Source: CAZYSK01 sp964649415
GTDB lineage: Bacteria > Chloroflexota > Anaerolineae > B4-G1
Assembly (NCBI GenBank): GCA_964649415.1
Contig: CAZYSK010000080.1
Span: 1-27,630 of the forward strand
Direction: 5' to 3'
DNA: 27,630 nt
This document shows, one piece after another, positions 1 through 6,840 of this stretch (positions are counted from its first letter, which is position 1; each line of letters starts with the position of its first letter). The notes under the pieces are model-generated. The model was not told the origin of the DNA and did not search any database. It was given only the letters and a program-made list of their open reading frames with translations. The translations under genes and the position numbers were made by a program.

Positions 1-58
1 GTGCGTCCGCGGACATTGATCGTGCGTCCGCGGACATTGATCGTGCGTCCGCGGAAAT
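1..58 (+). repeat. 21-bp tandem repeat, about 2.7 copies
   Basis: Units at 1-21 and 22-42 are identical and a partial third runs from 43 to about 55, after which the sequence departs. The unit contains the palindrome TCCGCGGA. In the E2 reading frame it encodes ASADIDR twice, then ASAEIILW. Because 21 is a multiple of three, the frame is kept. It sits exactly at the window edge, so a contig-end assembly artefact is possible. Confidence 0.85.
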
Positions 59-536
59 CATTCTCTGGCACGACATTCACTTGGGTGTCGCGATGAGCGT
101 GGACGACTACCTGGTCGTGCCGGTGATTCGGGAGGCGCAGAACAAGGATCTGGAGCAGATTGTGACAACCTTGGCCGACCTGACAGGTCGCGCCCGCGGC
201 AAGCGCCTGACACCGGCTGAGATGACGGGTAGTACATTCACCATCTCTAACCTGGGGATGTTTGGCGTTGAGTCTTTCACCGCCATCATCAATCCTCCTG
301 AGTCGGCGATCCTGGCTCTGGGAAAGATCGTGGATACGCCGGTGGCGGCAGACGCCGTCGCCGACCGCCGCGGTCGGGGGCATCAGTCGGCGGACCTCGC
401 CCACCACTTGGTGGAGTTGCGCCCCATGATGAGTATGACGATCTGCGTGGACCACCGCGTTGTTGATGGGGCGGGGGCGGCGCGCTTCCTGGCCGAGTTG
501 AAGGACACGCTGGAGAATCCATATCTCCTGGTTTGA
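3..536 (+). CDS. 2-oxoacid dehydrogenase E2 (dihydrolipoyl acyltransferase), 3' part of gene
   Basis: This is the C-terminal catalytic domain of the acyltransferase core of a pyruvate- or branched-chain-type 2-oxoacid dehydrogenase complex, which moves an acyl group from lipoyl-lysine to CoA in the cytoplasm. The frame is open to the window edge, so the lipoyl and E1/E3-binding domains lie outside. Visible marks are EIILWHDIHLGVAMS, the VPVIR strand, FTISNLGMFGVESFTAIINPPESAILALG, and the active-site motif DHRVVDGA near the C-terminus (catalytic His and Asp). An internal ATG at 81 is not the start, because homology-like sequence continues upstream. Two oddities: the first ~58 bases are an in-frame 21-bp tandem repeat (ASADIDR), and about 20 extra residues (AADAVADRRGRGHQSADLAH) precede the RPMM strand. 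Substrate class cannot be told from this part. Confidence 0.9.
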   Translation, partial: ASADIDRASADIDRASAEIILWHDIHLGVAMSVDDYLVVPVIREAQNKDLEQIVTTLADLTGRARGKRLTPAEMTGSTFTISNLGMFGVESFTAIINPPESAILALGKIVDTPVAADAVADRRGRGHQSADLAHHLVELRPMMSMTICVDHRVVDGAGAARFLAELKDTLENPYLLV

Positions 537-904
537 TCGTTGCGCTCTTATTGGGATTTCGGCGGTGAGATGAAAGGACAGGCGTTTCCCCTCGTTATGG
601 CCTTACTGCCCATCCCCGGCGTGACCAGGCCATCACCTGGGTACGCTTCTCCAGCTAACTTAGCTGCTCAACCGAGCAGATTCTCCCACCGGCCATTGGA
701 TTCTGGGTCTTCGCCAACGATGTGACGTCTTTTCGATTGGGATAGCGCTGTGGTCACGGCTGACGCGTTGGCCATAGCCGTAGGGCGCTAGCTGAGCAAG
801 CTTTTAGCTCTGCCTCAGGCTGTGCTTGACGCCGGTTGTTTGGAAGACGGTGCAATCTGGAGTAGGACACAGAGTTTGGGTCAATCCTAGACTGGAGGAG
901 ACAG
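537..904. other. intergenic region, no gene seen
   Basis: No convincing coding sequence, RNA gene or terminator is visible. A small open frame at 540-725 has no ribosome binding site and no recognisable protein character. A TTGACG at 826-831 and TGCAAT at 851-856 lie 19 bp apart, too far for a confident promoter. The last bases hold the GGAGG ribosome binding site (894-898) of the kinase gene. Confidence 0.5.
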
Positions 905-2431
905 ATGGCAGAGTACCTTCTTGGCGTGGACAATGGGAATACGGTGTCCAAGGCGGCGATCTTCGATCTGGAGGGGCACGAGGTCCAGACAGCCAGCCGC
1001 AAGGTCGAATCGGAATATCCGCATCCGGGTTGGACGGAACGAGGTATGGACGCGCTGTGGAAGGGCACGGCCGAGGCGATCAGGGAGGTGCTCAGTGCTT
1101 CGGGCATAGCTCCTCAAGAGGTCGTTGGGATCGGCAACACCGGTCATGGCAACGGTTTGTATCTTCTTGATAGGCAGGGCAACCCCGCGCGCGCCGGCAT
1201 CCAGTCCATGGATACGCGGGCCGCGGAGATCATCGACGACTGGTATGCACGGGACCTACGCGGTCAGGTGTTTCCCTACACAGTCCAGTCTTTCTGGCCC
1301 GCACAGCCTAACGCGCTTCTGGCTTGGATCAAGCAGAACGAACCGGAGGTATATGGGCGAATTGGTGCGGTGTTGATGTGCAAGGACTACATCAATTACT
1401 GCCTGACGGGGGAGATCACCACCGACTTCAGCGATATGAGCGGGACCAGCCTCATGGACGTGAGGAACAAGTGCTACTCGAAGGAACTGCTGGAGCTTTA
1501 TGATCTGGCCGAGCTCATACATGCCATGCCGCCGCTGGTTCAAAGCTTCGACGTCGTGGGGAAGGTCACGCCGGAGGCAGCGGAGGCGACGGGGCTCGTG
1601 GCTGGCACGCCGGTAGTGGGCGGAATCTTCGATATTGATGGTTCTGCGCTGGGGGCTGGCGTCTTCGAGGCCGGACAAGTCTGCATCATCGCGGGCACGT
1701 GGAGCATCAACGAGATCGTCACGGCTGAGCCGGTCGTCGATCCAGACCTTTTCATGACCTCGATCTACACCGTGCCGGGCTTGTGGCTTGCGACGGAGGC
1801 CAGTGCCACCTCGGCGACGAACCTGGAGTGGTTCGTCACCCAGTTCTGTGGAGAGGAGCGCGCCGAGGCGGAGGAGAGAGGTGTCTCTGTGTACGACATC
1901 TGTAGCGAGATGGTGGCCAGCCTGCCGCCGGGTGGCACGGACGTCATCTTCCACCCGTTCCTCTACGGCTCCAACGTGCAGCCGACGGCCAGGGCTGGCT
2001 TCTACGGCATTGCCGGCTGGCACACGAAGGCACACGTCGTGCGCGCCCTCTACGAGGGCGTCGTCTATTGTCATCTGAATCACATCGAGAAGCTGCGCGC
2101 GGCCGGTGCCCAGATGGATGTGGCGCGTCTCACCGGCGGCGGGTCGCGCAGCCAGGTGTGGACCCAGATGTTCGCGGACGCTGTCCAGCTGCCCATGGAA
2201 GTGCCCGAGGGTGGCGAACTGGGTGCTAAGGGCGCGGCATTCTGCGCAGGCGTCGGGGCGGGAGTGTACGAGGACTTAGCGGACGCGGTGGCCAGGGGTG
2301 TGAAGCTGGAACGCCGGCAGGAGCCGAATCCTGAGGCCACTCATCACTACCTGGCGCGCTACGCCGAATACCAGCGCCTGGTGCAGGCGATGCAGGAGCC
2401 CTGGAACCACTTGAGCAAGCTAGGCCAGTGA
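905..2431 (+). CDS. FGGY-family carbohydrate kinase, L-xylulose kinase (LyxK)-like
   Basis: A cytoplasmic ATP-dependent sugar kinase of 508 aa, the usual length for the FGGY family. The N-terminal phosphate-1 loop is LLGVDNGNTVSKAAIFD (residues 5-21). The sugar-site region includes PGWTERGMDALW (41-52) and GNTGHGNGLYLLD (78-89). The catalytic Asp is D243 in GGIFDIDGSALGAGV. The C-terminal ATP-binding half has HPFLYGSN, ALYEGVVYCHLNHIEKLR and LTGGGSRSQVWTQMFAD. Motif by motif it resembles E. coli LyxK more than xylulokinase or glycerol kinase, so the substrate is probably an L-ketopentose, erythrulose or similar ketose; this is inference. GGAGG at 894-898 supports the ATG at 905. A phosphatase and a class II aldolase follow on the same strand, consistent with a short sugar or polyol catabolic set. 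Confidence 0.93.
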   Translation: MAEYLLGVDNGNTVSKAAIFDLEGHEVQTASRKVESEYPHPGWTERGMDALWKGTAEAIREVLSASGIAPQEVVGIGNTGHGNGLYLLDRQGNPARAGIQSMDTRAAEIIDDWYARDLRGQVFPYTVQSFWPAQPNALLAWIKQNEPEVYGRIGAVLMCKDYINYCLTGEITTDFSDMSGTSLMDVRNKCYSKELLELYDLAELIHAMPPLVQSFDVVGKVTPEAAEATGLVAGTPVVGGIFDIDGSALGAGVFEAGQVCIIAGTWSINEIVTAEPVVDPDLFMTSIYTVPGLWLATEASATSATNLEWFVTQFCGEERAEAEERGVSVYDICSEMVASLPPGGTDVIFHPFLYGSNVQPTARAGFYGIAGWHTKAHVVRALYEGVVYCHLNHIEKLRAAGAQMDVARLTGGGSRSQVWTQMFADAVQLPMEVPEGGELGAKGAAFCAGVGAGVYEDLADAVARGVKLERRQEPNPEATHHYLARYAEYQRLVQAMQEPWNHLSKLGQ

Positions 2432-2559
2432 CGTAGAACATGCAATGGGTGGCAGATGAGGATGACGTGAGAAGGTCGTTGCCGCTCCCGAACAATGCGA
2501 ACCGGACCGCGTCCTGAAAAGCCGAACAGCCTGTGGCTGTAGACTGAAAGGCGTTTCTG

Positions 2560-2591
2560 TCTGGGGCTTTCCACCTTAGGAGAGCCCCAGA
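2560..2591 (+). other. perfect 9-bp stem-loop between kinase and phosphatase genes
   Basis: TCTGGGGCT (2560-2568) and AGCCCCAGA (2583-2591) are perfect inverted repeats around a 14-nt loop. A second small hairpin, ACAGCC-TGT-GGCTGT, lies at 2526-2540. Neither is followed by a T-run on either strand, so they are not typical intrinsic terminators. They could be mRNA processing or stability elements or an operator. The 2432-2686 gap otherwise holds only a TATAAA (2661-2666) that may be a -10 box for the next gene. Confidence 0.5.
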
Positions 2592-2686
2592 TCGACATCT
2601 GAAGTAGTGGAGCATCTCTATCGTGTGTTGCTGAAGGTGCCAAAGCGACCGCGCGGTATGTATAAAGACGCATATGAGACGAATAC

Positions 2687-3493
2687 ATGGTTAAGTTGAA
2701 GGATATTTCGCATTTGATCGTTGACATGGACGGCGTGCTCTATCGAGGCGACGCGCCGTTGCCGGGGTTGCAGGCGTTCTTCGCGTTTCTGCGGGAGCGT
2801 CCAATCCCATTTGTCCTGGCGACAAACAACTCGACCCAGACGCCGCAACAGCGTGTGCAGAAGCTGGCCCGCATGGGAGTGCAGATACTCCCACAGGAGG
2901 TGCTGAACTCGGGCCAGGCGACGGCCCGGGCGCTGGCCCGCGACTATCCACCGGGGACCCGCGTCCACGTCTTTGGCTCCCCGGCGCTTCGTGAGGCCGT
3001 GACCGAGGAGGGATTCGTGCTGGCGGACGAGAACGTGGAGTTGGTGGTAGCCAGCATGGACTGGGACGTAACGTATGACAAGCTCAAGCGCGCCGCGTTG
3101 CTCGTTCGAGGCGGGGCCCGCTTTGTCGCCACCAACCTGGATCCCACCCAGCCTACGAATGAGGGCCTGTTGCCCGGTACTGGCTCGCTCATTGCTGCGC
3201 TGCGGGCGGCTACCGATACCGAGCCACTGGTCGTCGGTAAGCCGGAGCCGACGATGTTCCAACTGGCTATGGATCAAATGGGGGCCAGGCCGGAGACAAC
3301 GGCCACCATTGGCGATCGTCTGGACACCGATATCCTGGGCGCCCAACGGGCAGGCCTCATCACAATCTGCATGCTGTCCGGGTCCACCAGCAGCCGGGCT
3401 GAGGCCGAGGCGTATTGCTGTGACTTTATCTTCTTGGGGATTGCGGAGCTACTCGCGGCCTGGAAGCGTGAGTTGAGGGACAGGCACGCGTGA
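2687..3493 (+). CDS. HAD-superfamily subclass IIA phosphatase, NagD / 4-nitrophenylphosphatase-like
   Basis: A 268-aa cytoplasmic phosphohydrolase with all four HAD motifs: motif I IVDMDGVLYRG with nucleophile D13 and acid D15; motif II VLATNNST; the motif III lysine in LVVGKPEPTMF; motif IV TIGDRLDTDILGA. The long cap between motifs II and III (about residues 60-190) marks subclass IIA, whose members dephosphorylate nucleotides, glycolytic phosphosugars or damaged metabolites. The exact substrate cannot be told. No strong Shine-Dalgarno precedes the ATG, but residue 1 fits the family start closely. It lies between the FGGY kinase and the class II aldolase, so a role on phosphosugars in the same pathway is a reasonable inference. 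Confidence 0.92.
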   Translation: MVKLKDISHLIVDMDGVLYRGDAPLPGLQAFFAFLRERPIPFVLATNNSTQTPQQRVQKLARMGVQILPQEVLNSGQATARALARDYPPGTRVHVFGSPALREAVTEEGFVLADENVELVVASMDWDVTYDKLKRAALLVRGGARFVATNLDPTQPTNEGLLPGTGSLIAALRAATDTEPLVVGKPEPTMFQLAMDQMGARPETTATIGDRLDTDILGAQRAGLITICMLSGSTSSRAEAEAYCCDFIFLGIAELLAAWKRELRDRHA

Positions 3494-3562
3494 GGGCGAT
3501 TGCGGCTGGCGATAACATGACTATGGGTAGTTGGTGGTGGCACGGCACGAAGGAGGACACTC

Positions 3563-4429
3563 TTGGCTTTTGTAACACTGAACGAGATCCTGGCGGATTG
3601 TCGCAGCGATCGGGCGCGTCCGTGGGCGGTTCCGGCGTTCGACGTGATCAACATGGAGACGGTGGTCGCCGTGCTGCAGGGCGCGGCCGCCGAGAAGGCC
3701 CCTGTGATTGTCATGGTCTATCCCAGCCATACTCCCCTGCCGCAGTGGCCGGGAATGGTGGCCTTGATCAAAGCCGAAGCGGAACGGGCCGGCGTGCCGG
3801 TGTGTCTGCATCTTGATCACGCTGGCGAGATGGAGCAGATTCGGGCGGCTGTAGAACTGGGCTTCTCATCGGTGATGATCGATGCCTCCATGCTCCCTCT
3901 GGCGGAAAACGTCGCGCTCACCCGCCAGGCAGTGGATGAGGCCCACGCGCGCGGCGTCCCTGTGGAGGCCGAGTTGGGACACGTGGGCTTTGGAGACGAG
4001 ATGCTAAGCAAGGCGGAGGCTGCCAGCCGTCTGACATCCGTCGAGGAAGCGGAGCATTTCATCGGCGAGACGGGTGTGGATGCGCTGGCTGTGGCCATTG
4101 GCACAGTCCACGGCCTGTATCGGGGCGAGCCCCATCTGGACTTCGAGCGCCTGCGGGCGCTGAGCCAGGTGGTAACGGTGCCTTTGGTGCTGCACGGCGG
4201 TTCGGGCACGTCCGATAAGGATGTTCAGCGGGCCATCGCCGAAGGCATATCCAAGGTCAACATCTGGACCGAAGTGCGGCTGGCCTTCATTGAGGTGTTG
4301 AAGGAGGGGTTGGACGTGCCTGTGGAGAGCTGTCAACTGAACGCGGCACTGGCCGCAGCCCAGGCCAGTGCGCAGGAGGTGGTGCGGCAGAAGATCCATC
4401 TGTTGGGCGCTGCGGGCAGGGCGGCATGA
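3563..4429 (+). CDS. class II fructose-/tagatose-bisphosphate aldolase family protein
   Basis: A zinc-dependent aldolase of 288 aa, the usual length. It would cleave a ketose 1,6-bisphosphate (or a ketose 1-phosphate) to dihydroxyacetone phosphate and an aldehyde. The catalytic Asp and first zinc His are in CLHLDHAGE (D85, H86). EAELGHVGF carries the conserved Glu; the second and third zinc His are in AIGTVHGLYRG and LVLHGGSGT. KVNIWTEVRLAF is the phosphate/DHAP-binding stretch. The start is TTG at 3563, chosen because AAGGAGGA ends a few bases upstream and the family N-terminus aligns there. With the LyxK-like kinase and HAD gene on the same strand it is probably the cleavage step of a small catabolic pathway. 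Whether the substrate is fructose-, tagatose- or another bisphosphate is not decided by sequence. Confidence 0.92.
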   Translation: MAFVTLNEILADCRSDRARPWAVPAFDVINMETVVAVLQGAAAEKAPVIVMVYPSHTPLPQWPGMVALIKAEAERAGVPVCLHLDHAGEMEQIRAAVELGFSSVMIDASMLPLAENVALTRQAVDEAHARGVPVEAELGHVGFGDEMLSKAEAASRLTSVEEAEHFIGETGVDALAVAIGTVHGLYRGEPHLDFERLRALSQVVTVPLVLHGGSGTSDKDVQRAIAEGISKVNIWTEVRLAFIEVLKEGLDVPVESCQLNAALAAAQASAQEVVRQKIHLLGAAGRAA

Positions 4430-4469
4430 TGGCGCGCGCGTGGTGGGTTGTGTGAGGATCTGACTGGAC

Positions 4470-4498
4470 TTGCGTGGCTACGCAGGATGGAGTACAAT
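4470..4498 (+). promoter_or_regulatory. sigma-70-type promoter upstream of signal peptidase gene
   Basis: TTGCGT (4470-4475), a 17-bp spacer and TACAAT (4493-4498). The -10 matches consensus at five of six positions, the -35 only in its first half. It would start transcription near 4505, about 100 nt before the likely lepB start, in the only sizeable gap between the aldolase and lepB. Confidence 0.55.
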
Positions 4499-4608
4499 GC
4501 GCCATCAGAATGGCGCCTTTGTAAGGATGATGGCGCGGCGACAGGCGGGCTGTTCACATGAACGGTCTGTGCCTGTTGCGCAACATATCCTGGAGTGGAG
4601 ACGGAGTA

Positions 4609-5256
4609 TTGGAGAAATCCCGAATTGGAGATGTGCAGACTGAGCATGCCGCTTCGGCTAACGCGGAGCACGACTATCCCGCAGACGACGAGCGGGTCTC
4701 TCTGGCACGCGCTTTTGGCGGCCGGTCGCTGTTGCGTGAGGCCCTGGAGACCATTCTATTAACCCTGATCATATTCCTGGTGATCAACGCGGCCACCGGA
4801 CGCTTTGAAGTGCGTGGCTCCAGTATGGAGCCAGCGCTGCATGATGGACAGTATCTGGTGATCAGCAAGCTGGTCTACTGGATCCATCCGCCGGAGCGTG
4901 GGGACATCATCGTCTTTCATCCACCGAACAATCTCACTGAGGACTACATCAAGCGCGTAGTGGGGCTGCCGGGAGAGGAGATCGAAATCCGGCATGGGGC
5001 AATCTGGGTGGCCGGGGCCTTGCTTGAAGAGCCCTATATCGCCAATCCCGGGTTCTACTCGGGCTCGTGGACCTTAGCAGAAGGGGAGCATTTCGTCCTG
5101 GGGGACAATCGCAGCAATTCGAGCGATTCGCATAGCTGGGGAGTGCTACCTGAGGAGAACGTCGTTGGAAAGGCCTGGCTGTGTTACTGGCCACCGGAGA
5201 AGTGGGGCTTGGTGGCACATCACGCCTTTTCGGAGCCCGCAGATCAGGAGGACTAG
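4609..5256 (+). CDS. lepB: signal peptidase I
   Basis: A membrane serine protease that removes signal peptides from secreted preproteins. From the TTG start the protein has 215 aa. One N-terminal membrane segment lies at about residues 47-63 (ETILLTLIIFLVINAATG). The catalytic domain follows with nucleophile S72 in RGSSMEPAL, box C YLVISKL, the general-base lysine K115 in EDYIKRVVGLPGE, and box E LGDNRSNSSDSHSWG. The longer frame from ATG 4558 would add 17 residues without family character. TTG 4609 is preceded by GGAG at 4597-4600 with 8-nt spacing, so I prefer it. The ~45-residue polar N-terminal extension before the membrane segment is longer than in short SPases. deoC follows after 7 bases, so the two are probably cotranscribed. 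Several secreted proteins encoded in this window would be substrates. Confidence 0.95.
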   Translation: MEKSRIGDVQTEHAASANAEHDYPADDERVSLARAFGGRSLLREALETILLTLIIFLVINAATGRFEVRGSSMEPALHDGQYLVISKLVYWIHPPERGDIIVFHPPNNLTEDYIKRVVGLPGEEIEIRHGAIWVAGALLEEPYIANPGFYSGSWTLAEGEHFVLGDNRSNSSDSHSWGVLPEENVVGKAWLCYWPPEKWGLVAHHAFSEPADQED

Positions 5257-5263
5257 ACGAGCT

Positions 5264-5947
5264 ATGGAACAGCAGGGGACTGAGACAAAGGGCAACGTGG
5301 CGAGCCTGATCGATCACACGCTGCTCAAGCCCGATGCAAGCAGCGAGCAGGTTGTGCAGTTATGCAACGAAGCCCGCACATACCGCTTCGCTTCCGTGTG
5401 TGTCAACCCAACCCACGTCGGGCTGTGTGCCCAGATTCTGGATGGCAGCGGTGTTGCCGTGTGTAGCGTTGTGGGTTTCCCACTGGGAGCCACGTTGACC
5501 GAGGTCAAGGTTTTCGAGGCGCAGCAGGTAATGCGCGAGGGGGCGACCGAGCTGGACATGGTGATCAACGTCGGCGCGCTCAAGTCCAAGGACTACGAAC
5601 TGGTGAAGCAAGACATCGCCTCCGTCGCGCAGGCTTGCCACGCCGGGAACGCTATACTCAAAGTGATCCTGGAGACGGCTTTGCTGACCGACGAGGAGAA
5701 AGAGACGGCCTGCCAGCTCGCTATGGCGGCCGGGGCGGACTTCGTGAAGACGTCCACCGGATTCGGGCCGGGCGGGGCCACTGTGGAGGACGTCGCCCTG
5801 ATGCGGCGCGTGGTCGGCCCCGCGGTAGGCGTCAAGGCAGCCGGTGGCATTCGCACCTACGCGGACGCACAGGCTATGATTGCGGCGGGTGCCAACCGAC
5901 TCGGTGCCAGTCGCGGCGTCAGGATCGTGCAAGAATCTGAGAAGTGA
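5264..5947 (+). CDS. deoC: deoxyribose-phosphate aldolase
   Basis: A class I aldolase that reversibly splits 2-deoxyribose-5-phosphate into glyceraldehyde-3-phosphate and acetaldehyde in nucleoside salvage. It has 227 aa, normal for the short bacterial form. Schiff-base lysine K162 is in ADFVKTSTGFGPGGAT, the second catalytic lysine K191 in VGVKAAGGIRT, and the conserved Asp D98 in TELDMVINVGAL. The N-terminal IDHTLLKPDA is also typical. The frame is open further upstream inside lepB, but AGGAGG (5246-5251) and the family N-terminus point to ATG 5264, seven bases after the lepB stop. It appears to share the lepB transcript. No other nucleoside-salvage gene is adjacent; instead it neighbours sugar-phosphate genes. 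The acetaldehyde product links loosely to acyl-CoA metabolism. Confidence 0.96.
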   Translation: MEQQGTETKGNVASLIDHTLLKPDASSEQVVQLCNEARTYRFASVCVNPTHVGLCAQILDGSGVAVCSVVGFPLGATLTEVKVFEAQQVMREGATELDMVINVGALKSKDYELVKQDIASVAQACHAGNAILKVILETALLTDEEKETACQLAMAAGADFVKTSTGFGPGGATVEDVALMRRVVGPAVGVKAAGGIRTYADAQAMIAAGANRLGASRGVRIVQESEK

Positions 5948-5974
5948 GCCGCTTGGAATGGCTCGAATGTCCTA

Positions 5975-6004
5975 TTGCGTTTTGGCACACACCTGTGGTA
6001 AAAT
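5975..6004 (+). promoter_or_regulatory. extended -10 promoter for the 6309-10042 gene set
   Basis: TTGCGT (5975-5980), an 18-bp spacer and TAAAAT (5999-6004) with an extended TGG just before the -10 (5996-5998). It begins 28 bp after the deoC stop. The predicted start near 6011 leaves a ~300-nt leader before the 174-aa gene. Confidence 0.6.
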
Positions 6005-6010
6005 ACGTGC

Positions 6011-6308
6011 AGGCCGTGCGTACTTAGGGGGTTTGCCGGGGGTGCGGGGCGGTCAATGCGTACCCTGCTCCATGGATGCCCCATGGGTTGGGGCAATCCG
6101 CTTTGTCGGGGGTTTCCTGCGCGGACGGAGTGGATGATCGGAGTGTGCAGGGATCAATATACTGAGTTCTGAGTATGGCCGCCGAAGGAGGGGGCCATAT
6201 TGGTATCTAGCACGTGCTGTTCGGGGCTTTCCGATCGGCGCGTGAGCCGCGGGGAGCGGGCCCCGGTCGGCACGTGCGTGCAGGTTGTGGAATGGAAGGA
6301 ACTCGACG
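6011..6308 (+). promoter_or_regulatory. long 5' leader with several inverted repeats
   Basis: No gene is seen between the promoter at 5975-6004 and the ATG at 6309. The stretch has several potential stems: GCCCC-ATGGGTT-GGGGC around 6077-6095; TATGGCC...GGCCATA around 6175-6200 enclosing AAGGAGG; and two copies of the palindrome GCACGTGC at 6210-6217 and 6270-6277 that could pair across a G+C-rich region. I recognise no known riboswitch. GGAAGGA (6294-6300) is the ribosome binding site of the next gene. Confidence 0.4.
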
Positions 6309-6833
6309 ATGGGAGAACGACTGAGTGGTGCCTGGTTGGTGGCGGAGTTCTTTGTCCATAGCTATCGCATGTCCGGTCGCCTGGATGTGCGCCACAAGAA
6401 ACTGGCCGACCAGCTCAACGATCACACCACCGACTTCTTGTCGCTGGAGGACGTCTACGTTTCCAACATCGAACGGCCCGCGGATATCGCAGTCAGCTAT
6501 CCCAGTTCAATCCTCCGCAAGCAGAACATCACCGCTGTTGTCGTCGCCCGGCAGGAGGACGGCCTGTCGCGGGAACACAGCTATGGCAGCTATTTCGGCG
6601 CCTACTTGCGCCCAATCTTCATCACGATACCTTTCTTCGAGATCAAGGGCCATTTGCGCCTATCGGGCAGGGTGGATCTGCGCACGGTCCTGACTACTGG
6701 TACGTCTGGTTTCCTACCCATCCTTGATGGCCAGATGGCATCCTCCGTGCGCATGGATCTCGAGTTCGCCGGCGCGATTATACTGGTCAACAAGGATCAC
6801 ATCGGCGCATTCTGGGTAGAGGAAGGGGCATAG
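6309..6833 (+). CDS. unrecognised 174-aa protein with two similar halves
   Basis: I do not recognise the family with certainty. ATG 6309 has GGAAGGA 8 nt upstream. No signal peptide, transmembrane segment or catalytic motif is visible; alternating hydrophobic residues suggest beta-strands. The two halves look duplicated. Residues 14-80 begin FFVHSYRMSGRLDVR, continue with DFLSLEDVYV, and end NITAVVV. Residues 109-171 begin FFEIKGHLRLSGRVDLR, continue with GFLPILDGQM, and end VNKDHIGAFWV. It stops 7 bases before the REC-ATPase gene, so the two are almost surely co-expressed and may act together. A small beta-rich regulatory or assembly partner is a guess, not a finding. Confidence 0.8.
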   Translation: MGERLSGAWLVAEFFVHSYRMSGRLDVRHKKLADQLNDHTTDFLSLEDVYVSNIERPADIAVSYPSSILRKQNITAVVVARQEDGLSREHSYGSYFGAYLRPIFITIPFFEIKGHLRLSGRVDLRTVLTTGTSGFLPILDGQMASSVRMDLEFAGAIILVNKDHIGAFWVEEGA

Positions 6834-6840
6834 CTGGGCC

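Noticed and set aside
540..725. 61-aa open frame after the E2 gene
   Set aside because: No ribosome binding site, no recognisable features, and length expected by chance.
826..856. TTGACG and TGCAAT as a promoter for the FGGY kinase
   Set aside because: The 19-bp spacing is too long and the -10 is weak; not enough to call.
1256..2083. 275-aa open frame on the minus strand inside the FGGY kinase gene
   Set aside because: It is antisense to a clear kinase with intact motifs, has no recognisable domain, and is explained by high-GC codon bias.
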